A DNA stretch of 64,000 nucleotides from Acridotheres tristis (lineage: Eukaryota; Chordata; Aves; Passeriformes; Sturnidae): assembly GCA_037013685.1 (NCBI GenBank), contig CM072889.1, forward strand, positions 18,547,976 to 18,611,975, written 5' to 3'. The position numbers were made by a program, and so were the translations under genes. Position 1 is the stretch's first letter. Every line of letters starts with the position of its first letter. Shown in pieces: positions 52,721-64,000 of the stretch. A model generated the notes under the pieces. It was not told where the DNA came from and searched no databases. It was given only the letters and a program-made list of their open reading frames with translations.

Positions 52721-55186
52721 TCGTGGATTTTGGATGGATGATGATTTGTCCTTTCATGTGTCCATAGCAAAGCTCAATAATGTGGAAATTCAAACACATT
52801 TTTTTATTTCAGGACATCTCTACTGTGGCTGCTCTCTCTTTTCCTGCTTTTCCTAATGATTTTCCCTTCCACGGTAACAAGAAGCCACAGAGCTCTTGGA
52901 ATGATGCTGAAACTTTGTTTCTGTGTTTTCTCATTTTTAATAGGCTGATTTTCTTCCTCAGAATGATTTTGTGAATTCTACAGCATCTAGGAAGGCTTAG
53001 GACAAACTGTGAAGATTAGACAGTTTGTAGATCTTTCTGTCTGCTTATTAGGCACAGTGAGTTTGATCTAAATGAGTTTTCTGCATTCTCCCTTTATTTT
53101 TCTCCCTATAATCTCTCTTACTCACACGTAATTCACATATGAAAAGAAAAAGCTAACAAAAGAAAGAAATGTTAAATCATTGTTCTGCTTTAAATTCTCA
53201 ATCCCCTGAGTGCTTCCCAACCCACAAGTGCTTCTTTATTCCTTTCATTCCAATTACCATTTAACCATCAAACAAAATAACCAGCAAAGGAAATAAGTTA
53301 TGCAATATATGGCATTCCCCTGGAAATATTAAGTAGTTTTTACAATAGGTTATTTGACAATGCTGAGAAACAGATAGAAGCAATTAACATCAAATTGTTA
53401 CTTTCCTCCAAAGGAAAATATTTGTTTAATTCCACCATTGAAATGAAAGGAGAAATTTAATTACAACAGTGTTTTATAACTGCCTGTCCAGACTAACAAA
53501 AGCACAGTCATATCTCTCTGGAGTCCTATTCAATATTAATGTGGAATGTAGGTGAGTCAGTGAAGAGCATCACAGGATGCCAACTGTCACCTTGCTCACA
53601 TCCCATAAAAATACCAGCACACAGCAGCTTCAGCTCTGTAAACTGTGACCACTGATTTTCAAATAAACACATAACTATCAGAGGATAAGCAAATTAAAAT
53701 ATTCATTTTCCCATCTCTTATATTTGAGCTGCAAGCTTTGTAAATGCAAGAGCCCACGCTGCAGTTTCCCACACTCTATTTCCAGCTGCCAATTAAGATT
53801 GCACCAAATGGAGATTTTCACCAAGACAAGGCTGGAAAACCAAGACTGTTATCAATAATCCTTGAAAAACATGGCAGCAGGAACAGGAAACTCTTGTTTT
53901 AGTCTGCAGTGAATAAGAAATAGCTGCTCAAAGCCTTCAAACACCATCTGATGCTTAAAGGAGTTGAGTGTGACCCTCAGGGACTGGAGCACTTGAGCAG
54001 CAGTGACAATGGACATAATTTGGCAGCACAGCACATTTTAAAACTTATTTTAAAATTAGGAACAGTAACACCACAGGTGTGACAGCAGCTAGTCCTCCCC
54101 TTCCCGCTTCTCATTTTGATCTTGCTGTCATTTATTTGTATTTACGGAAAGTAGGTAATTAATTCAGAGTGCATGTTCATTGTGGGGCTGCATCTCCTTA
54201 CACGCTGAATAACAACACGGAGACGGGTGGGGAAACTACAAAGGGAGAAAAACCAAACAGAAATAGGTTATGAATCTTAAAATTCCTGTGTACTGAGAGA
54301 ACAAAGAATGAAAGTTGATTTAATATAAGGAATGGGATTTCTACAGACAATTCAGAACCACAACATTCACAAAGGTGTCTTTCGGTGTAGTGGAGTATTC
54401 ATGCCAGGGCTTGATAAATCCAACTCTTATTGTACTTCAGAATTTGACTGAAACCAGCAGCTTATCACGATTTGATAATATAATACAGGAATAAAACCCA
54501 GGAACACATAAAAGAGCAGGTTCAGTTATAACTGCAGCTGCTTCCTGTAAGTTCCATCTTTTGAATCATAAAATTATTGGGCAATTAAAAGCAATTGCCA
54601 CTTCTGTTTTCCTACTGATAAACATTACAAAAGCCTCAGAACCACTGCTTTTTCCTGTTTATAGGAGAGCTCATCATCATCACCATCCAGCAAACTGCTC
54701 TGCGTGGGTCATGCTGGATTTGCAATGTGAGCTAAAAAAAGGAGCTGCAGTAAAATCAGGTGGTTAAAGAGCAAACAATCCACAGTGCCACAAACACCCT
54801 GCCCCACTGAGCAGGCTCACTGCACACTCCTGTAAAGTCCCAGTGCCAAACTCAGTGCAAATTCCAAGTGAAACTGCTCCGTGGAATTGTACATGGCTGG
54901 GCAAAACTCCTCACTCCCAAAAAAACACTTTGTTGTTTTGTTTTTTGGGGTTTTTTTTATAATCCTGACATATATTGTTCAGTTTGCATTGCCTTTATAG
55001 AGGGGACTATAAGCAGCCACTCTGCTGGCTCTGAGAGGCCCCAGGCATCAGCTCAGCATCCTCCCCCTGACCTCTCCAGCCTGAGGCTCTGCTTTAGCTC
55101 AGGGACTGTTCCCCAAGGACCACTCGGCTCTGAATCTGTGGCTGGAGTGGGGCTGTGGGCCCTGAGGGCTCAGACCCCCAAATGCC
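52721..55186. other. AT-rich unique non-coding DNA leading into the GC minisatellite
   Basis: No gene is recognised. A G/T-rich tract lies at about 54,928-54,958. From about 54,990 the composition turns GC-rich toward the minisatellite. The start of the 378-codon frame (54,868) lies in ordinary non-coding DNA and has no support as a gene. Confidence 0.5.
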
Positions 55187-56000
55187 ACCAGCTGCAGCTC
55201 CAGGGATGCAGGGAGCAGTCCCAGGCTATCCCAGGTGCAGTGCCAGGGATGCAGGAGCAGTCCCAGGTTATCCCAGGTGCAGTGCCAGGGATGCAGGAGC
55301 AGTCCCAGGTTATCCCAGCTGCAGCTCCAGGGATGCAGGAGCAGTCCCAGGTTATCCCAGCTGCAGCTCCAGGGATGCAGGAGCAGTCCCAGGTTATCCC
55401 AGGTGCAGTGCCAGGGATGCAGGGAGCAGTCCCAGGTTATCCCAGGTGCAGTGCCAGGGATGCAGGAGCAGTCCCAGGTTATCCCAGCTGCAGCTCCAGG
55501 GATGCAGGAGCAGTCCCAGGTTATCCCAGGTGCAGTGCCAGGGATGCAGGAGCAGTCCCAGGTTATCCCAGGTGCAGCTCCAGGGATGCAGGGAGCAGTC
55601 CCAGGTTATCCCAGCTGCAGTGCCAGGGATGCAGGAGCAGTCCCAGGTTATCCCAGGTGCAGCTCCAGGGATGCAGGGAGCAGTCCCAGGTTATCCCAAT
55701 GCCAGCAGGTGCAGTGCCAGGGATGCAGGGGGCAGTCCCAGGCTATCCCAGCTGCAGCTCCAGGGATGCAGGAGCAGTCCCAGGTTATCCCAGGTGCAGT
55801 GCCAGGGATGCAGGAGCAGTCCCAGGTTATCCCAGCTGCAGCTCCAGGGATGCAGGAGCAGTCCCAGGTTATCCCAGGTGCAGTGCCAGGGATGCAGGGA
55901 ACATTCCTAGGACATCCCAGGTGCAGTGCCAGGGATGCAGGGGGCAGTCCCAGGTTATCCCAATGCCAGCAGCTGCAATCAGGGATGCAGGGAGCAGTCC
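55187..56000. repeat. GC-rich minisatellite, 18 full units of 42-43 bp plus partial ends
   Basis: Units start GGGATGCAGG and contain GCAGTCCCAGGTTATCCCAG. They end in one of four combinations of GGTGCAG or GCTGCAG with TGCCA or CTCCA. Full units run from 55,203 to 55,981. Eleven units are 42 bp and five are 43 bp (an extra G after GCAGG). One is 52 bp and one 50 bp, both carrying an inserted AATGCCAGCA-like segment. A partial unit lies at each end. Because no unit has a stop in the three plus frames, frames of 251-378 codons stay open, but each 43-bp unit shifts the frame. A conserved protein is therefore not encoded. I do not recognise a named family. Confidence 0.95.
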
Positions 56001-59000
56001 CTGAGGAGGTGCATGTTGCACACATAGATCTATGTCCATAATTCCCATATTCTCACTCTCAGAATTCAGCCTGATCAGTCAGAGGAGGGAACAGGATGAG
56101 GTTTTTGATCCAGTTTGTCCATGAGGAATGAATGTGAGGGTGTAGAGCTGCTCTGAGAGATGTGTGCACTTACTACAAACACATGTCCAGTCTCACCCAC
56201 AGCATCTCCATCACTGAGTAATTAAGTCCTGCTTATTTCTTTTTTACATATTTCCTTGTTCAATAACACTGTCTCCCCTTTAAAGCAAATATACTTTGCA
56301 AAAAGTTCTGAACTCCCACCTTCTATGCATCAATTGTTTGTTGTTGTGCTGGTCCAAAATGCTTGTGCTGAAGTGGAATAGGGCAGGATTTTCAGAGGCC
56401 AGCTGGAAACTGTGTGATTTACCTGAGAGAACACATGCAAGTCACAGTGATCAGCTGTCATCAGCTCGGTGACAAAACCCCTTCATCAACCACAGGCTCC
56501 AATAGAGGGTACGTGATAAATGCTGTCACCTGCAGTGGGATGAAAGGAAATGCAACATTTATTAGTACTAGACAAAAATAAGAGAATTGGATAAAAGTTT
56601 CAGGGTATATGGCATAGATAAGACTTGCTTTCCCCTTCCACTTCAGGTTGTAATAAATATTTAAAATTTTCAACACTTTCAACCAATAGTCTAAAGACTG
56701 TAGACTTTTCAAACTTAAAAAGTGATGCAAGATACAAAGCAGAGGTAGTGCAGGATGATAGGACTCTCCTCTGATCATGGTAAATTCAATGATCAATTGA
56801 TTGATTGATATAAATGAAGAGCAAAAGCAAACAAAATAGTTTGAGATGATAGTTAACTGAGCATTAAAAAAATTTTAAAAATCACACTTTTGGGGAAATT
56901 TCTAGTGGAGTGACATTTGCAGCTGTTTATGGCAAGTGATCCACCGAAAATTTCAAAGCTCCAACACACAATCCCAAACTCTGATGATCAGTACACACAA
57001 AATAAATGAATATTCAGACCTTATAACAAAAGAAGAAGGATTTTTCTCTGAGGGCCTTGACAGCTAAAAAATTTGTAGAAAACCTCGGAAACAAAAAGCA
57101 ATAGGAAATATAAGAAAAGATGATTCTTGGCAGTGTTACCAGGCATTTCACGATCCCCCACGTTCACACGCTGTGAGTGGGGTGGGATGGGCTGGCCCCA
57201 CCACACTCAGGCTGAAGAAATTTCATTCCAGCAGCATCACAGGGAAAAGAGCCTGAGAATGTCCCCAGGCTCTCAGGTCACTTCGGTTTCACAATTCTCA
57301 CTTCTGCAGGGAGCTGCACTTGTCAGGCTCGGTGCAGGATTCAGGTGCACAAACACACCTGAAACAAAATCCTCTGCATCTCCAGCTCCAAATTTCACAT
57401 CTCAGAGCACACAGGCACAGAGGGACTAACAGAGAGATCTGACCAACACCAGAAAGTGCAAAAAGCAGTAATGCTGGAGTGTGAAGTGCACATCATGGGG
57501 TGAGCAGAGGCCACTGAAGTGACTGATTTCTGTGCACAAAGAAACATTCTTGCTGTATTGCCCATTTCAAAGCAGCAGCTCTTATCTTCATTTACAGCTA
57601 ATCAGCCAAAACAGACCAAAGAAGCGTTGTGGGAGTAAAAAGCACGGAATGCTCCAGTCATTTTACAAGCAACATTTAATTTCGCTGTGCTACCGTGTTA
57701 AGCTGAGCAATGGAAGGAAACACAATCAAATGCTCATTGTATTTAAAGAGCTTCAAAAAGATCAATTATCTTTATATGGATAAGGAGCCGCTATCGATTT
57801 CAACAGTGTTATTCAAATTCCATTTAAGCAATGAATTGCTCTGCTTTGTTATCAGCAAGAGGAATGGATTACAGTGGTGCAACCCAATCCTTAACACTGC
57901 TCAGGCAAACACAGACCAGTGGCTTCTCCAAAGCAGGAAACCTCTCTGACATCGATCTTTCTAATGGAAAGGAGCAAGAAACAGATTTCCCAGTATTCCT
58001 GCAAAGATAATGGGCAGGAATCGTGCAAAACTCTGTGAGATGCAAGAAAAAACCTGCTCGGAGATGCCAGCAATTCAGCCCAGGGGCTGCACAGGTGTGG
58101 GCTGGGAGACAAAGGAAAATCCCTTTCATGGAATCACAGGCAAGGCTGAGGACCTTCCCGGGAAATTCACTGGCATCCAAAGTGCCTCAAAGAAAAAAAA
58201 AAAACCACCAAAAACCAAACCCTTGCTGGATTCCTAATCAAGCCAAGCAAGTTTTTACATATTACCCAATTGTTTTTCTTCCATATTTTAGTCAATTTAA
58301 CCTGATGATTTTATGGACACCCTGCCTTTCAAACAATCCTGAATCTCTCCACAATTTGAGAAGAACTTAAAGCAAGAGGTAAAAAAAGCTATTCATGGTA
58401 TGAAAGGGCAGAGCTAGGCCTGGAAAGAAATTCTGATGAAAATACAGGAGCGTTTGCAGCATTTCTTTGGCATCTCCTGTCAGCCTGCGTGATTACAGCC
58501 CTTTTCTTCAGTCAAAACACAGCTCCACTCCCAAACAGTTGTGTGACTCCAATCAACCCACTTTGTGTTCACCAACAGAAAAAAAAAATAAAATAGGTGC
58601 AAAATTGGGCTGTAGATTTTTATTAACCTCTACGGAAAAAGAAAAATATCAGAACTGATAATACCTGATAATGCTGTGTAGATCACAGCATCAGAAAAAA
58701 AACTGCAGAGAGAACCTAAGGTTTCTAAGATTACCTTGGAAACCTTGATAAAAGAACTATTGCAAGAGGAAAAAAAATACCCATTTTGCATAGAACGCTG
58801 CTCTCTAGGGGAAGGGCAGCTAGGAGGCACAATTTAAAACAGACTTAAAACTTGTTTTATTAAATTTAAGGGTTGTCTTTTGAGTCTGCCCACTTCCAAA
58901 CCGGAGGCAAAACCTCATCTTCCTAGAAAGACTCTGTTCAGATGGAGGAGTGCACCTGGCTCAGCAAAGCCTGCAGTGTCAATGCAGAGTCAGTGCACGG

Positions 59001-60640
59001 TGCAGAGAATGAGGACAGGATTTCAGTTCATGTTAGGGCTGTGAACACATCCCATATTTCCTTACAATTAAGATAATTTTTTACCCCAGCCCCAACCAGC
59101 ACATTGAACTGTCTCCAAAGTCTCAAAGACTGAAGTGGTTTTGCAGGTTTTCATAACGTTTCCAACACGAGGGATATAATTCTGCTGTGCACTTTGGGAA
59201 AATGCAATATTTGCTGGTGTAAGAGCCCCATCCTGGGGAGGAGGCAGCACCTTGCTGCACTCACCACAGCTCCTTGGAGGACACTCACCTTCAGCTGGAG
59301 AACTCCCCCCCTGAAGTGCAGCGATTTTCCCAAGCTCCTCACTCTCCTGAGCCCTCCCTCGTGGACAGCCAGCTGCCACAAGTTCCTATTTTCTTATTTG
59401 CTGTCTAATAAATCCATACTGCGGGCTTTGTAATTGTCCTGATCCCTGTTACACTTTGCCTGGGTGCCCTAAATAACCCTGCTGTCAATAGCAGACACAG
59501 CAAGCACTGGATGTGTGCAGAGTGTTTGATGTGAGAAATGAAAAATCAATGTAATATGCCCTTACTGGAGGCACCTGCAGATAACATCCAATAGAATTGA
59601 TTAAGCCCTACACAATAGATAATAAAGCTAATTAAAACCCAACTGGAACGCCACAGTGCAGCTCCACATTTAAATGCAGTGGGTAAAGACAATGGAAGAA
59701 GAAATTAAAGGGAAAACTTAGCTGTGACTAATGGAGGAAGGTATCAATCTACAGCTAGATAAAGGTTTATTATTGCCCCATAAAGTCAAAAAAACATCCA
59801 CAGTGTTCATATTTTGCTTATCCTGAACACAAAAAGTATAACCTCATATGTTGCAGAGTAACTTTGACACATTTTTTTAATTAGATAGCAATCCACGTAT
59901 TCACGTTATTCTGCTGAGATAGAACAATTTCCTTCCATTCTGCTCCTAGATAATCACGATTTTAAAGATTTAATGCTTTTATAATCTTCAAGCAAAGTAT
60001 CCAAAATAATGTCTGAAACAAAATGAAAATATAATAGAATTAGCACCAAACAAACTTTAATGTGGCATTTCCTGCATTCCCTATGACTCCAGAACTCCAT
60101 TTAGGTGAAAGTTTCTATATTGAGTACATACACACCCCTGTAGTTATAACTGCCACTTTCAAAGGAAGAATGGGATATAGGAGCAAAAGGAAGGGAGCAG
60201 AGGAGGAAAAAATAAATTTCTTATTTTAATTGGGTATTGCAGAAGAAACCCTACCCGAATGTAACTCTAAAAACCAACGAATTCTCAGTTTCATTTCTCT
60301 TGTCCATTCTTAAAGCTCATTCCTTAAAAGCATAAAGCAAACAGAATCCCATCAGAACAATCTCGTTTGCATAGGAGATGAGACTGGGAACAATAAATGC
60401 CTCTCATTATCTAAGAAAACTTTCAAAAGAATAAAAAGGTCACAGTTGTTTGTAAACAGGACAATATTAGAGACTTCCTCAGAATCGTGTTAGAAAGTTC
60501 TGAAATAATATTTTTCACTTTGCTATTACAGAAGAACAACTTCAGACAGGAGTAAAGTTTGGTGCCCTTCAAAATAATCTTGAGAACAGCAGGGGCAAAG
60601 GAAGAGTTTTGTGCTGTGTAATTCTCACAGCAGCTGTGCC
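56001..60640. other. AT-rich unique non-coding DNA
   Basis: No gene or known repeat is recognised. It contains an A-rich tract near 58,190-58,222 and TGAT-type short repeats near 56,790-56,808. The interval 59,580-59,790 is a non-repetitive AT-rich stretch worth conservation testing. Confidence 0.55.
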
Positions 60641-61360
60641 AGCCTGAGACCCTGAGCAAACACAGCGTGCCCTGACTCCTCTGGGCAGCAATTTCCCCAA
60701 GAAAAGGCTGCTGGAATAGACCACATCTAGCTTAGTTCGTGATTTTTACCCCGAATAATGTGGGTTTTTCCCACCAGGATACACAGGACAGATGCAAGAG
60801 ACACGGAGCAGGGGAACACCATCCCAAAGTCCTGTTCCCAAAGCCATGGCCAACGCTGATGGCTTCAGCTCAAACCCAGCCAGTGCCATCCTCACCATCC
60901 TGCTGCCCTCTGCCCCTGCCTGTTATCACCATTAGCTGGAGAGGGATTTAGGCACAGTTTAAAGAGGCTTCAGAACCCAGTGAATTTCCCACATCCTCTC
61001 TTTGAAGCAGTCACATCCAATTTCTGGGTTTGAAGCCTTTCCTGCTCTCACCTGTTTGAGCTTTGAGGGCTCAAACCAAGGGCAGAGCACCTGCACAGAC
61101 TGGACACTGGGCCATGAACATTCTGTCTGTGCAGCTGCTGCATCTGTGCTGCCCCGAGCAGTTTCATCTTTAATTGCCCAGGTGAGGGATTGTCATCTCC
61201 AGCCCTCCTAGCACGGCTCGTGTGAGTGGGAACCTTTTACTGAAGTGTTTCACAAGGAAGGACCAACCCTCCCACGGGTCAGAAGGATGCTGGTGTGGAG
61301 CACAGCACCAGGAAAACCAGAGTGAAAGTGCAGCAGGAAAGTGAGCCCGGCTTTGAAAAG
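60641..61360. other. Mildly GC-richer patch without a recognisable gene
   Basis: Short open frames on both strands show no recognisable domain. There is no CpG clustering or splice support. Confidence 0.45.
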
Positions 61361-61911
61361 TTAAAACCACATTTTTGTTGAGGTCTGGTGCCACTTGTTA
61401 TACACGTGGTGTGATAACTTGAGCATAACAGCAAAAGGCCTTTTAAATCAGCTTAAAATTTAGGATAAAATTAACAAACAAAGAAAAAAAGAATCCAAAA
61501 CTGCCCATATTTTGCTTTTGTGCAGAAAATCCACAAGGAAGCAGATAAAACACAGCTCTATACCACGCATCCTTTCCCTGTGAAAAGATCCTGTGAGTGA
61601 CAACTCTCCTGTGGTCTGGAGAGCAAGCTGCCTAATGAATAGCAAGAGCTCTTTAATGTTAATGAAAACATCCTGTCTAACTCCTCTTCACACACCGTCT
61701 CTCACTCTGTGACAATCACCTTTGAAGTTGCCACAATTCCCTGCTCTGGAGGAGCAGCTGAGCCTGTCAGCAGCCAGGGCAGGGCTGCAGATTAGCACTG
61801 CTCCTCTGGCTCTTAATGGAGTTACCTGCTAAATCCCCACGTGCTGCCTTCTCAAGGTTTTATTAAGCAATAACATCTTTGGAAGATTGCAGGTTTAAAA
61901 TGAATGGTCTA

Positions 61912-61966
61912 GGTTTGTTGTGGGGTTTTTTTGGGTTTGTTTTGTCGTTTTTTGGGGTTTTTTTTC
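61912..61966. repeat. T/G-rich low-complexity tract
   Basis: T-runs are interrupted by GGGG, GGG and GGGG. It is a simple low-complexity sequence and is not telomeric repeat. Confidence 0.8.
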
Positions 61967-62590
61967 ATCCTTGTATTAGATCAAATGAAGTCTTCCTTCT
62001 GACATTTAAAAAAAAAGTAAAATCTATCTCACATCTATTTCTAATAAACAGAAATTTCAAGGACTTAGTGGGGTGACATCAAAACAGCAGAAGAGCAGAT
62101 TATAACTTTCAGTGATTGGGTGGAGAATTTTACGAGCAGAATAACGTGCAAAACCAGGAGAAAAGCTGGAGATTCCTCCGTGCCACAGGCACATATGTGT
62201 CAACTCCTGCTGACATTTTAGGTATTATGTACAAAAGGAGAAAGCAGCAGACTTCAGCTGAATTAACATGCTGTCTTCTTGGTAAGGCAGAATAAGGAAT
62301 CTCAGTCTTGTATCTACAGAATTCATGCATTTCTTGCTAACTGTAAATCTCTATTAGCCATATGTAGCAAGTCCATCTGGTTTTACTAAATTTTACTACG
62401 AAATCTCTCTGTGCATATGAGAATTACAAATTGATCTTGAATGTATTCTTGCATACTCAAATATTCAACTGGAGCTCGTTGACCAATCTCCTTATGGTAA
62501 TTAGTGGTTAAAGGAGTTCTGAAAATAATCTCATTATAACAGAAAGGAATACAGCTTTTTCAGAACATCCACAGTTTTGGTTTTATTAGA

Positions 62591-62633
62591 GTTTTTTTTT
62601 GGGTTTGTTGTTTTTGTTTTGTTTTTTTTTTTT
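62591..62633. repeat. T-rich low-complexity tract
   Basis: T-runs are interrupted by single G and one GGG, giving a simple sequence similar to the tract at 61.9 kb. Confidence 0.85.
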
Positions 62634-63113
62634 CCTAGATTTCAATAAAGGAGTTATCAATGCAGTAAACAGGGAAGAGAATATGAAATTGTGTCTATGG
62701 CAACCATATTATAGCTCTCCACTTTGTATGTCTCTGGTTTTTCAATAGATTCTCGTATTCACACTCATTTTTCCTGTAAACAGGTCAGTTAAAACATAGC
62801 TCAGAATTATTTCACAATTGCTTCTAACTACAATTCTCATTTAAAAATGAAAGAGTCTTTTCAGGAAGAAAAACTAAAAAGAAAATAAAAATCTCTACTG
62901 AGCTAATTGCTTCCTCGAAAGCTTCTGCTATTGTTGCTATCTGGCAACAAACTCTGCTGCTTGCAGACAATTATTGCAAGAATATTTACAGAAGGATAAG
63001 TGCAGTTCTGTAGGAATAACATATTTTGACAAGAAAAAAAATAACTTAAGTTTCTTTCTAATTATATAAATTTAATTTCTAAATTTAATTTCAATAAAAC
63101 TTCCATGTCTCAC

Positions 63114-63251
63114 CTGTTGGAGGTGGTTTTGGGGTTTGGATTTGTTTTCCATTATGCAGAAAAGAGCTCCCAGTTCTATCTGTAAAATAAAATTGATCTG
63201 GTCTGAATTCCAAGAATGAGAAACTGTCTTTAATATCCAGATTTACCACTG
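63114..63251 (-). other. Candidate internal exon (unverified)
   Basis: On the minus strand an open frame ends at a strong-looking 5' splice site, CCAACAG|GTGAGA (intron side begins at 63,113). A possible 3' splice site CTGTCTCAG|CAG lies at 63,252. The enclosed 138 nt is 2 + 45 codons + 1, so it would be a symmetric phase 1-1 exon. The encoded peptide contains FRPDQFYFTDRTGSSF and ends in a Pro-rich KPPPT. I do not recognise a protein family. The pyrimidine tract before the acceptor is weak, and an alternative acceptor (exon to 63,264) exists. Chance occurrence is quite possible in 64 kb. Confidence 0.15.
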
Positions 63252-64000
63252 CTGAGACAGGCAGCTGTTGCATTAAGGCAACATACAACAGTTGTAAGAT
63301 AATTTTCAGTATTAGGAATGTCAGCGTTTTTACAGATCATGCTCCATTCACAAGAGATTTCTCCACGGGCACTGAGGATTATGGGAAAAAAAAAAGCCTG
63401 ACATAAAAAATAAAACATACTTAATAGGAATGTTTGCAGGTTACTACAGGAATAAAATAATAGATTGTTTTCATGCAATAATTCAGTGGCAAAAGGCTGC
63501 CAACCTACCACAGAAACTCTTTTAACTTGTCATAAATGTTTACTAGCTATTTTCATTGAGTTGCTGATATATCAAACTCATTTTTTCCAAGGAACTTTCT
63601 AGAGACCTTGCCAGCATTTTTTCCATGAGGTGAGCTCTGCACACCCTGCTGCTTGAGAACAGCTCGAGCCCAGATTTACCCTCATCAAAATATCAGAGCG
63701 TTTCAGTTAATGATTATTGGAAGGAAGGGATAGGACATGAATGAATGACTTGATATTAACTTTCAGAGCCCCCTTTTGTATCTGTTTTATCCCTTTATAA
63801 ACACGATACAACTCATTTTCACATCAGTGTGTTACAACAAATCCTCTCTCTTGGCCCCTAAACCACACAAAGAATTAAATCTTTACTGTTAGAAAGTCTC
63901 CTCAGACTTTTCAATGCTTAATAAAAAATAATGACAGTTAAAACTCTTTTAATACTCCCATTCCAATCCCCTGCCTAGCCCTTTGCTCTCCTGGGTACTG
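63252..64000. other. Unique non-coding DNA at the window edge
   Basis: On the minus strand a T-rich tract near 63,390-63,400 followed by CCCATAATCCTCAG could act as a splice acceptor, but the frame behind it is short. No recognisable gene or repeat reaches the right edge. Confidence 0.45.

Larger units (their letters stand above)
61361..63110. other. AT-rich unique non-coding DNA with T/G tracts
   Basis: Two T-rich tracts with G-runs lie at 61,912-61,966 and 62,591-62,633. The first has only three G-runs of three or more, fewer than a canonical intramolecular G-quadruplex requires. No gene or known repeat is recognised. Confidence 0.55.

Noticed and set aside
54868..56004. 378-codon plus-strand open frame
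   Set aside because: Made by the GC-rich minisatellite. The frame shifts at each 43-bp unit, and the upstream part has no gene signals.
58125..58170. Possible second CR1 3' end (GGAATCACAG)
   Set aside because: Only about ten bases fit, and no further CR1 words follow.
61912..61966. Telomere-like or G-quadruplex tract
   Set aside because: Only three G-runs of three or more and no TTAGGG units. It is simple T/G-rich sequence.
1..64000. CRISPR array, bacterial operons, phage or plasmid content
   Set aside because: The repeats have no unique equal-length spacers. Coding density, composition, CR1 and the SINE indicate a vertebrate nuclear genome.

Overview
The window reads as single-copy, AT-rich, CpG-poor vertebrate nuclear DNA with almost no protein-coding content. 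Two retroposon traces point to a bird, and more narrowly to a songbird-type (passerine) genome. One is a 3'-truncated-style CR1 LINE end at about 35.3-35.5 kb with the characteristic avian 3' terminus. The other is a diverged tRNA-Ile-derived SINE with a CR1-type tail at about 15.6-15.7 kb, organised like the TguSINE1 family of passerines. The very low density of interspersed repeats also fits a bird. The organism call rests on remembered family features, not on a search.

Layout: 1-15.6 kb is AT-rich unique DNA with two GC-richer patches (about 3.4-4.1 and 13.4-14.0 kb), a perfect 18-bp palindrome and small tandem duplications. The SINE lies at 15.6 kb, and a probable solo LTR (two CCAAT boxes, TATA box and AATAAA in order) at about 20.67-21.02 kb. 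A 3 x 27-bp tandem repeat is at 33.7 kb and the CR1 end at 35.3 kb. From 35.5 to 49.6 kb is more unique DNA with homopolymers and TA runs. At 49.63-50.77 kb is a 1.1-kb AT-rich minisatellite of about 27 units, built of alternating purine-pyrimidine blocks separated by T4-T6 blocks. At 55.2-56.0 kb is a GC-rich minisatellite of 18 full 42-43-bp units plus a partial one. The remainder to 64 kb is unique non-coding DNA.

I found no confidently supportable protein-coding gene, structural RNA gene, CpG-island promoter or CRISPR array. The two longest open frames (461 and 378 codons) lie mostly inside the two minisatellites and arise because the repeat units lack stop codons. The only place with a plausible exon shape is a 138-nt minus-strand segment at 63,114-63,251 (phase 1-1, strong 5' splice site), and it is held at low confidence. 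The most likely setting is a long intron or an intergenic desert. Several AT-rich stretches with homeodomain-like TAATTA words are worth testing as conserved non-coding elements. No genes can be shown to work together here, and I see no evidence of a novel biological system. The most unusual structures are the two minisatellites.
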